From: Acanthamoeba sp. SK_2022b
Lineage: Eukaryota > Discosea > Longamoebia > Acanthamoebidae
Direction of reading: 5' to 3'
Assembly: GCA_027943245.1 (NCBI GenBank)
Contig: JANDJZ010000062.1
Span: forward strand, 62,001-126,000
Length of the DNA stretch: 64,000 nucleotides
In this document: one piece after another, positions 10,432 to 19,690 of the stretch
How positions within the stretch are numbered: position 1 is the stretch's first letter
How the letters are laid out: each line of letters opens with the position of its first letter
The notes under the pieces: model-generated
The model's input: only the letters and a program-made list of their open reading frames with translations
The model's database searches: none
Told to the model about the DNA's origin: nothing
Program-made: the position numbers and the translations under genes

Positions 10432-10458
10432 GGAGCGCCGATGGCGCTCCTTTTTTTT
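10432..10458 (+). terminator. Rho-independent terminator after secF
   Basis: The stem GGAGCGCC/GGCGCTCC with a GAT loop is followed by eight T residues. It closes the secDF operon and separates it from the convergent yajI gene. Confidence 0.9.
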
Positions 10459-10468
10459 GCTTCGGGTT

Positions 10469-11029
10469 TCAGTGCGGCTGCACCACCGCCGGTTGGGCGG
10501 TCGAAACCAGACTGTGCAGGCGGATATAGCCCAGCTGTTCCGGCGTCAGGCCACTGAAGCGCAGTTCGAAGTCCTGGCCGGGCTTCGGCAGCAGCGAATC
10601 GGCGCTGGCGATCGGTTGCGACAGCGCCTCGGCGGTCAACGGCCGGCCGGTGGCTTCATCCAGTGGGCCCCATTCTACCACTGCGTTGAACGGCGGCAGC
10701 GTGGCCTGCGAGAGGATGCGCACATGCAGCTGCGCCTGCGTGCCGTTGGCTTCGCTCTTGATGTGGCTCAGCGAAACGCTCAGTTCGCCGAGGCTGCTCT
10801 GCAAACGGGCGGCGCTCCGGGCTGCCGGCAGCAGGTAGACGCCGTTATCGGAGTGCTGATTGAGCAGATTCTGTCGCTCCAGCGCGGTGGTTTGATCGGT
10901 CAGCACGCTCACTTTCTGGTTCAGCGCGGCGACCTGATGGCGCAGCTGAGGCACGGCGGCGTTGTGCGCGCAGCCCGTCAACAACACGGCGGCGGCGAGC
11001 AGGGCGATTTTGGGGTAACAGGTTGTCAT
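10469..11029 (-). CDS. yajI: Lipoprotein YajI (DUF3251)
   Basis: This 186-residue protein has a lipoprotein signal peptide ending L-L-T-G-C (Cys20), then a predicted coiled coil (about 28-60, L-R-H-Q-V-A-A-L-N-Q-K) and a C-terminal domain of the DUF3251 type. E. coli YajI has the same place between secF and nrdR. It is probably anchored in the outer membrane; its molecular function is unknown. It converges on the secF terminator. Confidence 0.85.
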   Translation of the reverse strand: MTTCYPKIALLAAAVLLTGCAHNAAVPQLRHQVAALNQKVSVLTDQTTALERQNLLNQHSDNGVYLLPAARSAARLQSSLGELSVSLSHIKSEANGTQAQLHVRILSQATLPPFNAVVEWGPLDEATGRPLTAEALSQPIASADSLLPKPGQDFELRFSGLTPEQLGYIRLHSLVSTAQPAVVQPH

Positions 11030-11204
11030 GTCGGCGATTTCCTATGCTGAATCTCCTGCTATCAGCTTAGTCCGCCCGGAGGGGAAAGTCATATCGGTGC
11101 CGCTTCCTGGCCGCGTGTCGCAACAAATGGCCGCCGCCCTTTGTTGTGGCTGCACTTCGGGGTAAACTGCTTTTATCTATAAAAAACGTTTATCAGGACG
11201 TGTT

Positions 11205-11654
11205 ATGCATTGCCCTTTCTGCGCCGCCGTTGATACCAAAGTCATTGATTCCCGCCTGGTGGGGGATGGTTCGCAAGTGCGCCGTCGCCGCCAGTGTCTG
11301 GTGTGCAATGAACGCTTCACCACCTTTGAGGTGGCCGAGCTGGTGATGCCGCGAGTGATTAAAAGCGATGAGGTGCGCGAGCCGTTCAACGAAGACAAAC
11401 TGCGCCGCGGCATGCTGAAAGCGCTGGAAAAGCGCCCGGTCAGCTCGGACGACGTGGAAAACGCCCTTAACCATATCAAATCCCAACTGCGCGCCACCGG
11501 CGAACGCGAAGTGCCGACCAAACTGGTGGGCAATTTGGTGATGGACGCGCTGAAAAAGCTGGATAAGGTCGCCTATATTCGCTTCGCGTCGGTGTACCGC
11601 AGCTTCGAAGACGTGCGCGAGTTCGGCGAAGAGATTGCCCGCCTGCAAGACTAA
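11205..11654 (+). CDS. nrdR: Transcriptional repressor NrdR
   Basis: NrdR represses ribonucleotide-reductase operons by binding NrdR boxes in response to ATP/dATP. The 149-residue protein has the four-Cys zinc ribbon (C3, C6, C31, C34) followed by an ATP-cone domain (about 46-136, [13 protein letters not shown]). It is the first gene of the conserved nrdR-ribD-ribH-nusB-thiL-pgpA cluster, with CAGGA upstream of the ATG. ribD starts 10 bp after the stop. Confidence 0.96.
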   Translation: MHCPFCAAVDTKVIDSRLVGDGSQVRRRRQCLVCNERFTTFEVAELVMPRVIKSDEVREPFNEDKLRRGMLKALEKRPVSSDDVENALNHIKSQLRATGEREVPTKLVGNLVMDALKKLDKVAYIRFASVYRSFEDVREFGEEIARLQD

Positions 11655-11664
11655 AGGATCTTTC

Positions 11665-12774
11665 ATGCATCACGACGAATTTTACATGGCGCGCGCCTTC
11701 GAACTGGCGCGGCTGGGGCGTTTTACCACCGCACCCAATCCGAACGTCGGCTGCGTTATCGTGCGCGACGGCGAAATTGTCGGTGAAGGCTATCATCTGC
11801 GCGCCGGCGAGCCGCACGCGGAAGTGCACGCGCTGCGCATGGCGGGCGACAAGGCGCGCGGCGCTACCGCCTATGTCACGCTCGAGCCGTGCAGCCATCA
11901 CGGCCGCACGCCGCCATGCGCCGATGCGCTGGTGGCCGCCGGCGTGACGCGGGTGGTCGCGGCGATGCAAGATCCTAACCCGCAGGTGGCGGGGCGCGGG
12001 CTGTACAAGCTGCAGCAGGCCGGCCTCGAGGTGCGGCACGGCCTGATGCTGGCCGAGGCCGAAGCGGTCAATCTGGGCTTCCTCAAGCGCATGCGCACCG
12101 GCTTCCCTTACGTGCAGCTGAAGCTGGGCGCGTCGCTGGACGGCCGCACGGCGATGGCCTCCGGCGAGAGCCAGTGGATCACCTCACCCGAAGCGCGTCA
12201 GGACGTGCAGCGCCTGCGCGCGCAGAGCGCCGCCATCCTCAGCACCAGCGCCACCGTGCTGGCGGACGATCCGTCGCTGACGGTGCGTTGGGATGAATTG
12301 GACGCCGAGACGCAGCGCCTCTATCCGCGCGACAATCTACGCCAGCCGCTGCGCATCCTGCTCGACAGCCAAAACCGCATTACCCCGCAGCACCGCGTGG
12401 TGCAGCAGCCGGGCGCCACCTGGCTGGCGCGCCTGCAGGCGGATGAACAGACCTGGCCGCAAGACGTTGAACAGTTTATCTGCCCGGCGCACGGCGGCGG
12501 CGTCGATCTGGTGGTGATGATGATGCTGTTGGCCAAGCGCCAGGTGAATTCAATCTGGGTGGAGGCGGGCGCATCGCTGGCCGGTGCGCTGCTGCAGGCC
12601 GGCCTGGTGGATGAGCTCATTTTGTACATCGCGCCGAAACTGTTGGGCGATAATGGCCGTGGCCTGTGCCACCTGCCGGGCCTGGAGCGATTGGCCGACG
12701 CGCCGGAATTCGTCTTTAGCGACGTGCGTCAGGTCGGCCCCGATCTGCGTTTACGCCTGCGGGCGAAGCACTGA
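11665..12774 (+). CDS. ribD: Bifunctional riboflavin biosynthesis deaminase/reductase RibD
   Basis: RibD carries out two steps after GTP cyclohydrolase II: deamination of the pyrimidine, then reduction of the ribosyl side chain. The 369-residue protein starts at ATG 11665 (M-H-H-D-E-F) with AAGGA upstream; the frame is open further upstream but overlaps nrdR. The N-terminal deaminase domain has zinc ligands His51, Cys76 and Cys85 and catalytic Glu53 (H-A-E-V, P-C-S-H-H-G-R-T-P-P-C). The C-terminal reductase domain begins near residue 146. ribH lies 107 bp downstream. Confidence 0.97.
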   Translation: MHHDEFYMARAFELARLGRFTTAPNPNVGCVIVRDGEIVGEGYHLRAGEPHAEVHALRMAGDKARGATAYVTLEPCSHHGRTPPCADALVAAGVTRVVAAMQDPNPQVAGRGLYKLQQAGLEVRHGLMLAEAEAVNLGFLKRMRTGFPYVQLKLGASLDGRTAMASGESQWITSPEARQDVQRLRAQSAAILSTSATVLADDPSLTVRWDELDAETQRLYPRDNLRQPLRILLDSQNRITPQHRVVQQPGATWLARLQADEQTWPQDVEQFICPAHGGGVDLVVMMMLLAKRQVNSIWVEAGASLAGALLQAGLVDELILYIAPKLLGDNGRGLCHLPGLERLADAPEFVFSDVRQVGPDLRLRLRAKH

Positions 12775-12881
12775 ATCTCGCGCCCGCGCGCCGGTTTTAC
12801 AAAAGCGCCGCGCAGGCGATGAAAGAATATGATAGAATCCGCCCCCCTGCGGGGTATTGAACCCATTTTTAAGGAAAGCCC

Positions 12882-13352
12882 ATGAAAGTTATCGAAGGTG
12901 TTGTTGCTACTCCAAATGCCCGTGTGGCGATCGCAATTGCACGTTTTAACAATTTCATCAACGACAGCCTGCTGGAAGGCGCCATCGACGCGCTGAAACG
13001 CATTGGTCAGGTTGCTGACGACAACATCACCGTTGTCTGGGTCCCGGGCGCTTACGAGCTGCCGCTGACGGCGAGCGTATTGGCCAAAACCGGCAAATAC
13101 GACGCGGTTATCGCGCTGGGCACCGTTATCCGTGGGGGCACCGCGCACTTCGAATATGTGGCGGGCGAAGCCAGCTCCGGCATCGGCAACGTTGCGATGA
13201 ATGCCGAAATCCCGGTTGCTTTTGGCGTGCTGACCACCGAAAGCATCGAGCAGGCGATCGAACGCGCCGGCACCAAAGCGGGCAACAAGGGCGCTGAAGC
13301 CGCGCTGACCGCACTTGAAATGATTAATGTTATCAAAGCTATTAAAGCCTGA
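12882..13352 (+). CDS. ribH: 6,7-dimethyl-8-ribityllumazine synthase
   Basis: This enzyme condenses the RibD-pathway product with 3,4-dihydroxy-2-butanone 4-phosphate to form lumazine (called ribE in E. coli). The 156 residues match the family length. Typical motifs are V-A-I-A-I-A-R-F-N near the start, [10 protein letters not shown], and the [14 protein letters not shown] phosphate/substrate loop with the catalytic His. AAGGAAA precedes the ATG and nusB follows 20 bp after. Confidence 0.96.
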   Translation: MKVIEGVVATPNARVAIAIARFNNFINDSLLEGAIDALKRIGQVADDNITVVWVPGAYELPLTASVLAKTGKYDAVIALGTVIRGGTAHFEYVAGEASSGIGNVAMNAEIPVAFGVLTTESIEQAIERAGTKAGNKGAEAALTALEMINVIKAIKA

Positions 13353-13372
13353 ATTTAGTTAAGGGGAATTCC

Positions 13373-13789
13373 GTGAAACCTGCTGCTCGTCGCCGCGCTC
13401 GTGAGTGCGCTGTTCAAGCGCTTTACTCTTGGCAGTTGTCTAAAAACGACCTTGCCGATGTTGAACACCAGTTCCTGACGGAGCAGGATGTCAAAGATGT
13501 TGACGTCGCCTATTTTCGCGAGTTGCTGTCCGGCGCGGCAGTGAATGCAGGTATGCTGGACGAACTGATGGCGCCTTACCTGTCGCGTCAGCTCGAAGAG
13601 CTGGGCCAGGTGGAGCGCGCGGTGCTGCGCGTCGCGCTGTTTGAACTGAAAATGCGCGAAGATGTCCCTTACAAGGTGGCAATCAACGAAGCGATCGAAC
13701 TGGCGAAAACCTTCGGCGCGGAAGACAGCCACAAGTTTGTGAACGGGGTGCTGGATAAAGTGGCGCCAACCCTTCGCAAGAAAAAGTAA
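13373..13789 (+). CDS. nusB: Transcription antitermination protein NusB
   Basis: The protein has 138 residues and is all-helical. It is the boxA RNA-binding partner of NusE (S10) in rRNA antitermination. The GTG start at 13373 follows AAGGGGAA and gives [20 protein letters not shown], the Arg-rich RNA-binding start characteristic of NusB. It sits in the conserved ribH-nusB-thiL order. Confidence 0.96.
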   Translation: MKPAARRRARECAVQALYSWQLSKNDLADVEHQFLTEQDVKDVDVAYFRELLSGAAVNAGMLDELMAPYLSRQLEELGQVERAVLRVALFELKMREDVPYKVAINEAIELAKTFGAEDSHKFVNGVLDKVAPTLRKKK

Positions 13790-13795
13790 AACTTT

Positions 13796-13820
13796 AAGGC
13801 CGGCATTCCCGGCCTTAATT
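13796..13820 (+). terminator. Intra-operon hairpin after nusB
   Basis: AAGGCCGG pairs with CCGGCCTT (13796-13816), followed by AATTTCTT. The U-tract is poor, so it is more likely an attenuating or mRNA-stabilising hairpin within the rib-nusB-thiL operon than a full stop. Confidence 0.5.
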
Positions 13821-13840
13821 TCTTCTAGTGGAATATCGAT

Positions 13841-14833
13841 ATGGCATGCGGCGAATTTGACCTCATTGCCCGCTATTTTGACCGGTTTAAGCGCGTGCGC
13901 CGGGATGTACAGTTGGGCATTGGAGATGACTGCGCACTGCTGGCAGTGCCGGAAAAACAGCTGGTGGCCGTCAGTACCGATACGTTGGTCGCGGGCATTC
14001 ACTTCCTGCCGGACATCGATCCGGCCGATCTCGGCTATAAGGCGCTGGCGGTCAATCTGAGCGATCTGGCGGCGATGGGCGCCGATCCGGCCTGGCTTTC
14101 GCTGGCGCTGACCCTGCCGGAGGTGGACGAGCCCTGGCTGAAGGCCTTCAGCGACAGCCTGTTCGATCAGCTCAACTATTATGGCATGCAGCTGATCGGC
14201 GGCGATACCACGCGCGGCCCGCTGAGCATGACGTTGACTATTCAGGGGCTGATCCCGGCCGGCCGGGCGCTGACCCGCAGCGGTGCGCGCATCGGCGACT
14301 GGATCTATGTGACCGGCACGCTGGGCGACAGCGCCGCCGGTCTGGCGATCCTGCAGGATCGCCTGGCGGTGAAGGATGCGGCGGCGCGCGATTATCTGGT
14401 CGCCCGCCATCTGCGGCCGCAGCCGCGGGTGCTGCAGGGGCAGGCGCTGCGGGATCTGGCCAGCTCGGCGATCGACATCTCTGACGGCCTGATTTCCGAT
14501 CTGAATCATATCCTGAAGGCCAGCGACTGTGGCGCGCGCATCGTGCTGGACGAGCTGCCGATGTCGCAGGCGCTGAGCAGCCACGCCGATGCCGAGCAGG
14601 CGCTGCGCTGGGCGCTGGCGGGCGGTGAAGATTACGAACTGTGCTTCACCGTGCCGGAGATCAACCGCGGCGCGCTGGAAGTGGCGCTGAGCCACCTCGG
14701 GGCCGACTACACCTGCATCGGCCAAATTGGCCCGCTGTCTGAAGGCATCCGCTATTATCGCAACGACGAAGCGGTAGAGCTGGATTGGATTGGGTTCGAT
14801 CATTTCAACGCGGAGCCGGGCACCCATGGATGA
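13841..14833 (+). CDS. thiL: Thiamine-monophosphate kinase
   Basis: ThiL phosphorylates thiamin phosphate to the active cofactor thiamin diphosphate. The 330-residue protein has the PurM/ThiL fold. The N-terminal Mg-ATP motif is G-I-G-D-D-C-A-L-L, followed by [12 protein letters not shown], the G-G-D-T-T-R-G loop and I-D-I-S-D-G-L in the C-terminal half. The ATG at 13841 follows TAGTGGA, a weak ribosome site. The stop overlaps pgpA by 8 bp, suggesting translational coupling. Confidence 0.96.
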   Translation: MACGEFDLIARYFDRFKRVRRDVQLGIGDDCALLAVPEKQLVAVSTDTLVAGIHFLPDIDPADLGYKALAVNLSDLAAMGADPAWLSLALTLPEVDEPWLKAFSDSLFDQLNYYGMQLIGGDTTRGPLSMTLTIQGLIPAGRALTRSGARIGDWIYVTGTLGDSAAGLAILQDRLAVKDAAARDYLVARHLRPQPRVLQGQALRDLASSAIDISDGLISDLNHILKASDCGARIVLDELPMSQALSSHADAEQALRWALAGGEDYELCFTVPEINRGALEVALSHLGADYTCIGQIGPLSEGIRYYRNDEAVELDWIGFDHFNAEPGTHG

Positions 14834-15320
14834 AGCCAAGCGTCGGCTGCGGATGAGCAATACGTGGCACCTGCTGGCCACCGGGTTTGGCAGCGGTTTG
14901 TCGCCGGTGATGCCGGGCACCATGGGATCGCTGGCGGCGATCCCGTTCTGGCTGCTGCTGATCCAGCTACCGTGGCAGCTTTACTCGCTGGCGGTGATGT
15001 TCAGCATCTGCATCGGCGTCTATATTTGCCACCGCACGGCAAAAGACATGAAGGTGCACGATCACGGCAGCATCGTTTGGGACGAGTTCGTCGGCATGTG
15101 GATCACGCTGATGGCGCTGCCGGTCAACGACTGGCGCTGGGTTGCCGCCGGTTTCGTCATCTTCCGCATTCTGGATATGTGGAAACCGTGGCCGATCCGC
15201 TGGTTCGACCGCAACGTGCATGGCGGCATGGGCATCATGGTCGACGATATCATCGCCGGCGTGCTGTCCGCCGGCATCATCTACCTGATTGGGCACCACT
15301 GGCCGATCGGGCTGTTCTGA
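14826..15320 (+). CDS. pgpA: Phosphatidylglycerophosphatase A
   Basis: PgpA dephosphorylates phosphatidylglycerol phosphate in the inner membrane. The start at 14826 ([12 protein letters not shown]) gives 164 residues and matches the conserved N-terminus [18 protein letters not shown]; an in-frame ATG at 14790 is inside thiL. About four hydrophobic helices are visible, with the conserved acidic segments I-V-W-D-E-F-V-G and V-D-D-I-I-A-G. It is the last gene of the nrdR-to-pgpA cluster. Confidence 0.94.
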   Translation: MDEAKRRLRMSNTWHLLATGFGSGLSPVMPGTMGSLAAIPFWLLLIQLPWQLYSLAVMFSICIGVYICHRTAKDMKVHDHGSIVWDEFVGMWITLMALPVNDWRWVAAGFVIFRILDMWKPWPIRWFDRNVHGGMGIMVDDIIAGVLSAGIIYLIGHHWPIGLF

Positions 15321-15325
15321 CAGAC

Positions 15326-15357
15326 GGGCGCGCTGTTTCGCGCCCGCTTCTCTTTAT
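15326..15357 (+). terminator. Terminator between pgpA and yajO
   Basis: GGGCGCG pairs with CGCGCCC around a CTGTTT loop (15326-15345), followed by GCTTCTCTTTATT. It lies between convergent pgpA and yajO and may work in both directions. Confidence 0.65.
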
Positions 15358-16328
15358 TCAAATCCCGTCACCCGATGAGGCACGTAAGCCGTCTCCAGCT
15401 CCGCGACCTCTTGCGGCGACAAACTCAAATCGACCGCGGCGATGGCGTCGTCCAGCTGTTCGCTGCGCGAAGCGCCGACGATCGGCGCGCTGACCGCCGG
15501 TTTGTTCAGCAGCCAGGCCAGCGCGATCTGTGCGCGTGAAACGCCGCGTTCCTCGGCGAGGCTGGCGACGCGTTCGGCGATAATGGCGTCGATGCCTTCA
15601 GTGTCTTCGTACAGGCTCTTGCCGAACTGGTCGGAAACCAGCCGCGCGGTGGTTTCGCCCCAGGGGCGGGTCAGGCGGCCGCGCGCCAGCGGGCTCCACG
15701 GCAGCACGGCGATGCCTTCGGCGGCGCACAGCGGATGCATTTCGCGCTCTTCTTCGCGCTGAATCAGGTTGTATTGATCCTGCATGCTGACGAAGCGCGT
15801 CCAGCCGTGCAGATCGGCGGTATACAGCGCCTTGGCGAACTGCCAGGCGTACATCGAGGAGGCGCCGACGTAACGCGCCTTACCGGCTTTCACCACGTCG
15901 TGCAGCGCTTCCAGCGTCTCTTCCAGCGGCGTTTCGTAATCCCAGCGGTGGATCTGCAGCAAATCGACATAGTCGGTGCCCAGGCGCCGCAGGCTGTCGT
16001 CGATGGACTGCATGATGTTGGCGCGCGATAAACCGCGCTTCAGGTTACTCAGCGGGAAATAGACCTTGGTGGCGACCACCACGTCTTCGCGGCGTGCATA
16101 GTCGCGCAGCGCCCGGCCGAGGATTTCCTCGCTGCTGCCGTCGGAATAGCTGTTGGCGGTGTCGAAAAAGTTGATGCCGGCTTCCAACGCCTGTTTCAGC
16201 AGCGGACGGCTGCTCTCTTCCGGCAGCGTCCAGGCGTGATTGCCGCGGTTCGGTTCGCCGTAGGTCATGCAACCCAGGCAGATGCGCGAGACGTTCAGAT
16301 CGGTGTTGCCCAGTTTCAGGTACTTCAT
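15354..16328 (-). CDS. yajO: Aldo-keto reductase YajO
   Basis: This is a cytoplasmic NADPH-dependent aldo-keto reductase with a TIM-barrel fold. The start at 16328 (M-K-Y-L-K-L-G-N-T-D-L) has GGAGG just upstream and gives 324 residues, the E. coli length; an ATG 12 bases earlier would place the ribosome site inside the gene. Visible motifs are F-D-T-A-N-S-Y-S-D-G-S-S-E with the catalytic Tyr/Asp pair, the Lys in V-V-A-T-K-V-Y, and L-Q-I-H-R-W. In E. coli YajO has been linked to the isoprenoid/thiamin precursor DXP, matching its position next to dxs; the physiological substrate is uncertain. Confidence 0.9.
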   Translation of the reverse strand: MKYLKLGNTDLNVSRICLGCMTYGEPNRGNHAWTLPEESSRPLLKQALEAGINFFDTANSYSDGSSEEILGRALRDYARREDVVVATKVYFPLSNLKRGLSRANIMQSIDDSLRRLGTDYVDLLQIHRWDYETPLEETLEALHDVVKAGKARYVGASSMYAWQFAKALYTADLHGWTRFVSMQDQYNLIQREEEREMHPLCAAEGIAVLPWSPLARGRLTRPWGETTARLVSDQFGKSLYEDTEGIDAIIAERVASLAEERGVSRAQIALAWLLNKPAVSAPIVGASRSEQLDDAIAAVDLSLSPQEVAELETAYVPHRVTGFE

Positions 16329-16393
16329 GCTTGCCTCCATTCACAGCTCAGACAGTAACTGTAGCGCGGATCTCGAGGAGAGGGGGCGGAAAC

Positions 16394-16423
16394 AAAAACG
16401 CCCCCGAAGGCGGAGGCGTTTTG
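16394..16423 (-). terminator. Terminator downstream of dxs
   Basis: AAAACGCC and GGCGTTTT (16395-16402 and 16415-16422) form an A/U-flanked stem directly after the dxs stop on the minus strand, leaving yajO as a separate or read-through unit. Confidence 0.65.
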
Positions 16424-16440
16424 TCAGGCGCGAGTGGCGA

Positions 16441-18306
16441 TTACTGCGCCAGCCAGGTTTCGATTTGGCGCTGAATGCCAGCGGCATCCAACCCCAGATC
16501 GGCGCGCAGTTCTTCCTGGGTGCCCTGCGAGACGAAGCTGTCCGGCAGGCCGAGGTTCAGCACCGGCACCGGACGGCGTTTGGCCATCAGCAGTTCGTTG
16601 ACGCCGCTGCCGGCGCCGCCCATGATCGCGTTCTCTTCCAGCGTGACCAGCGTTTCATGGCTGGCGGCCAGTTCGAGCACCAGCTGCTCGTCCAGCGGTT
16701 TGACGAAGCGCATGTCGACCAGCGTGGCGTTGAGCGCTTCCGCCGCTTGCGCGGCCTCCGGCAGCAGGGTGCCGAAGTTGAGAATGGCGATCTTCTCCCC
16801 CTGGCGGCGTACCACGCCTTTGCCGATCGGCAGCAGGCTGAGCGGCTCCAGCGCCGCGCCGGTGCCGGTGCCGCGCGGATAGCGCACGGCGCTCGGGCCG
16901 GCATTGTAGTGATAGCCGGTATACAGCATCTGGCGGCATTCGTTCTCGTCGCTCGGCGTCATGATCACCATGGTCGGGATGCAGCGCATGAACGACAGAT
17001 CGAACGCCCCCTGGTGAGTCTGGCCGTCGGCGCCGACGATGCCGCCGCGATCGATGGCGAACATCACCGGCAGGTTCTGGATTGCCACGTCATGGATCAG
17101 CTGGTCGTAGGCGCGCTGCAGGAAGGTGGAATAGATCGCCACCACCGGCTTGTAGCCGCCGATCGCCAGCCCGGCGGCGAAGGTGACCGCGTGCTGCTCG
17201 GCGATCGCCACGTCGAAATATTGCTGCGGGTAGTCACGAGAGAACTGCACCATGCCGGAGCCTTCGCGCATGGCCGGCGTGATTGCCATCAGCGAGCTGT
17301 CTTTGGCGGCGGTTTCACACAGCCAGTCGCCGAAGATTTTCGAATAGGTCGGCAGACCGCCGGCGCTTTTCGGCAGCGTACCGCTGGCAGGATCGAACTT
17401 CGGTACGGCGTGGAAGCTGATCGGATCCTTCTCCGCCGGTGCGTAACCGCGGCCTTTCTTGGTCATGATGTGCAACAGCTGCGGGCCTTTCAGATCGCGC
17501 ATGTTTTTCAACGTGGCAACCAGCCCCTGCACGTCGTGCCCGTCTACCGGGCCGATGTAGTTGAAACCCAGCTCTTCGAACAGCGTGCCTGGCACCACCA
17601 TGCCTTTCAGGTGCTCTTCGGTGCGTTTCACCAGCTCCTTGATCGGCGGTACGCCGGCCAGCACTTTCTTGCCGCCTTCGCGCAGGGTGGAGTAAAGCTT
17701 GCCGGACAACAGCTGCGCCAGGTGATTGTTCAGCGCGCCGACGTTTTCCGAGATCGACATCTCATTGTCGTTCAGCACTACCAGCATGTCCGGGTTGATG
17801 TCGCCGGCGTGGTTCATCGCTTCGAACGCCATGCCGGCGGTGATGGCGCCGTCGCCGATCACGCACACCGTGCGGCGGCCTTTGCCTTCACGCTCCGCCG
17901 CCACCGCCATGCCGAGGCCGGCGCTGATCGAGGTCGACGAGTGGCCGACCGACAGCACGTCGTATTCGCTTTCGGCGCGCCACGGGAACGGATGCAGGCC
18001 GTTTTTTTGCCGAATGGTGGCGATGCGGTCGCGGCGGCCGGTCAGAATTTTGTGCGGGTAGGCCTGGTGGCCGACGTCCCACACCAGGTGATCGAACGGC
18101 GTGTTGTAGACGAAATGCAACGCCACCGTCAGTTCGACGGTACCCAGCCCGGAGGCAAAGTGGCCGCTGGAGCGACTGACGCTGTTCAGCAGGTATTGCC
18201 GCAGCTCATCGCACAGCTTCGGCAAGCTCTCTTTGGGCAGCGAGCGGAGTTCCTCGGGGTTTTCCGCTAGTGCCAGGGTTGGGTATTTGGCTATATCAAG
18301 ACTCAT
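16441..18306 (-). CDS. dxs: 1-deoxy-D-xylulose-5-phosphate synthase
   Basis: Dxs condenses pyruvate and glyceraldehyde 3-phosphate, the entry step of the MEP isoprenoid pathway and also a precursor step for thiamin and pyridoxal. At 621 residues it is full length. The thiamin diphosphate motif G-D-G-A-I-T-A-G...L-N-D-N lies near 150-185, D-V-G-H-Q-A-Y-P-H near 75, and the transketolase-like half contains the [12 protein letters not shown] catalytic Glu segment near 365-375. It is the third gene of the xseB-ispA-dxs operon. Confidence 0.97.
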   Translation of the reverse strand: MSLDIAKYPTLALAENPEELRSLPKESLPKLCDELRQYLLNSVSRSSGHFASGLGTVELTVALHFVYNTPFDHLVWDVGHQAYPHKILTGRRDRIATIRQKNGLHPFPWRAESEYDVLSVGHSSTSISAGLGMAVAAEREGKGRRTVCVIGDGAITAGMAFEAMNHAGDINPDMLVVLNDNEMSISENVGALNNHLAQLLSGKLYSTLREGGKKVLAGVPPIKELVKRTEEHLKGMVVPGTLFEELGFNYIGPVDGHDVQGLVATLKNMRDLKGPQLLHIMTKKGRGYAPAEKDPISFHAVPKFDPASGTLPKSAGGLPTYSKIFGDWLCETAAKDSSLMAITPAMREGSGMVQFSRDYPQQYFDVAIAEQHAVTFAAGLAIGGYKPVVAIYSTFLQRAYDQLIHDVAIQNLPVMFAIDRGGIVGADGQTHQGAFDLSFMRCIPTMVIMTPSDENECRQMLYTGYHYNAGPSAVRYPRGTGTGAALEPLSLLPIGKGVVRRQGEKIAILNFGTLLPEAAQAAEALNATLVDMRFVKPLDEQLVLELAASHETLVTLEENAIMGGAGSGVNELLMAKRRPVPVLNLGLPDSFVSQGTQEELRADLGLDAAGIQRQIETWLAQ

Positions 18307-18340
18307 TCGATACTCATATCAGAGGAGTTAACGTCATACG

Positions 18341-19261
18341 TTAATTGTCGCGTTCAATAATGAAGCTGGCTAACGCTCGCAATGGCGCTGTGTTATAAGA
18401 TTGCGCTGCCAAAGTGTCTAATGCAGCTAATGCTTCCTGATAGAGATCCCACGCTTTTGCTTTCGCGCTGTCAAGCCCGAGTAACGCCGGGTAGGTACTC
18501 TTTCCGTGTTGTTGGTCCGCTCCCTGGCGCTTGCCGATTTTTTCAGTCTCGCCGACAACGTCCAAAATGTCATCCTGCACCTGGAACGCCAGGCCAACCG
18601 CGGCGGCATAACGATCCAGCTGCGGCAGCGCCGCACGTCCGGCTTCGCCGGCGCTCAGCGCGCCCAGGCGCACCGCCGCGCGGATCAGCGCGCCGGTTTT
18701 ATGGCGGTGGATCTGCTCCAGGGCCTGCAGATCAACGCGCTTGCCTTCGGCTTCCAGATCCAGCGATTGGCCGCCGCACATGCCGGCTACGCCGCTGGCG
18801 GTCGCCAGTTCAGAGACCATCGCCAGCCGATCGCGCAGGGCCACGTCAGGCATTTCGGCATCGGCCAGGATCGAAAACGCCAGCGTTTGCAGCGCATCGC
18901 CGGCCAGTATCGCATTGGCCTCACCGAATTTAATGTGGCAGGTCGGCTGGCCGCGGCGCAGATCGTCGTCGTCCATCGCCGGCAGATCGTCGTGGATCAG
19001 CGAGTAGGCGTGAATGCATTCCACCGCCGCCGCCGGCGCGTCCAGGTTAGCCAGCGACACGCCGAACATCTGGCCGGTGGTGTACACCAGGAACGGGCGC
19101 AGGCGCTTGCCGCCCAGTAAGGCGCCGTGACGCATCGCCGCCACCATGTTGCCGTCGTTGAACGGCAGCGGGGCGATGAAGTCCAGCAGCGCGCGATCGG
19201 CGCGCTGGCGGAAAATCTGCAGTTGATCGGCAAAAGCGGCCGATGGGGCGATCTCAGACAT
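18341..19261 (-). CDS. ispA: Farnesyl diphosphate synthase (geranyltranstransferase)
   Basis: The protein has 306 residues and uses the products of the Dxs pathway to build farnesyl diphosphate. Both aspartate-rich motifs are intact: D-D-L-P-A-M-D-D-D-D (near 92-101) and D-D-I-L-D-V (near 230), with G-G-K-R-L-R-P near residue 50 for diphosphate binding. It starts 5 bp after xseB and lies 34 bp before dxs, as in E. coli. Confidence 0.97.
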   Translation of the reverse strand: MSEIAPSAAFADQLQIFRQRADRALLDFIAPLPFNDGNMVAAMRHGALLGGKRLRPFLVYTTGQMFGVSLANLDAPAAAVECIHAYSLIHDDLPAMDDDDLRRGQPTCHIKFGEANAILAGDALQTLAFSILADAEMPDVALRDRLAMVSELATASGVAGMCGGQSLDLEAEGKRVDLQALEQIHRHKTGALIRAAVRLGALSAGEAGRAALPQLDRYAAAVGLAFQVQDDILDVVGETEKIGKRQGADQQHGKSTYPALLGLDSAKAKAWDLYQEALAALDTLAAQSYNTAPLRALASFIIERDN

Positions 19262-19266
19262 GTCGG

Positions 19267-19530
19267 TTACTCGGCATCCGGTGTGAAAGGCGCCAGCGCC
19301 GCATCGTCAGCGCTGTCGTTAAGAAGTATCTGCACACGCTGTTCCGCCTGTTGCAGTTTCTGCTGGCCCTGACGCGCCAGCTGTACGCCGCGTTCGAACT
19401 CGTTCAGCGCGTCTTCCAGCGGCAGTTCGCCCGACTCCAGACGCGTCACGATGCTTTCCAGCTCGCCGAGGGCGCTTTCAAAGCTGGCAGTTTGCTCTGT
19501 ACTGGCTGATTGTGCTGGTTTTTTCGGCAT
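19267..19530 (-). CDS. xseB: Exodeoxyribonuclease VII small subunit
   Basis: This 87-residue helical protein binds XseA in exonuclease VII. The conserved core [26 protein letters not shown] lies at 17-43. A Thr/Ser/Gln-rich N-terminal tail makes it slightly longer than the E. coli protein. It is the first gene of the operon with ispA and dxs and is divergent from thiI. Confidence 0.94.
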   Translation of the reverse strand: MPKKPAQSASTEQTASFESALGELESIVTRLESGELPLEDALNEFERGVQLARQGQQKLQQAEQRVQILLNDSADDAALAPFTPDAE

Positions 19531-19645
19531 AATTTTCTTTTTACGTCATCATGTGAACCGTGGCGCCAGAGCCTATCCTAGCGGATCTTGATTAGCAAAT
19601 CATGGCGCTCATGTGTGGTTTTGTGCGCAGAGCACGGCGATATGG

Positions 19646-19654
19646 TGATATACT
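19646..19654 (+). promoter_or_regulatory. Possible extended -10 promoter of thiI
   Basis: TGATATACT fits an extended -10 element (TGn-TATACT). It lies 37 bp before the thiI start in the divergent xseB/thiI spacer. No good -35 is seen at the usual distance. Confidence 0.4.
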
Positions 19655-19690
19655 CCGCGCCGTAATTCTTATCTGACAACAAAGACCGCC

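Noticed and set aside
16267..18270. Very long open frame on the plus strand opposite dxs
   Set aside because: It mirrors the dxs gene in GC-rich DNA. The product is His/Arg/Gln-rich without a fold, and dxs is complete and conserved on the other strand.
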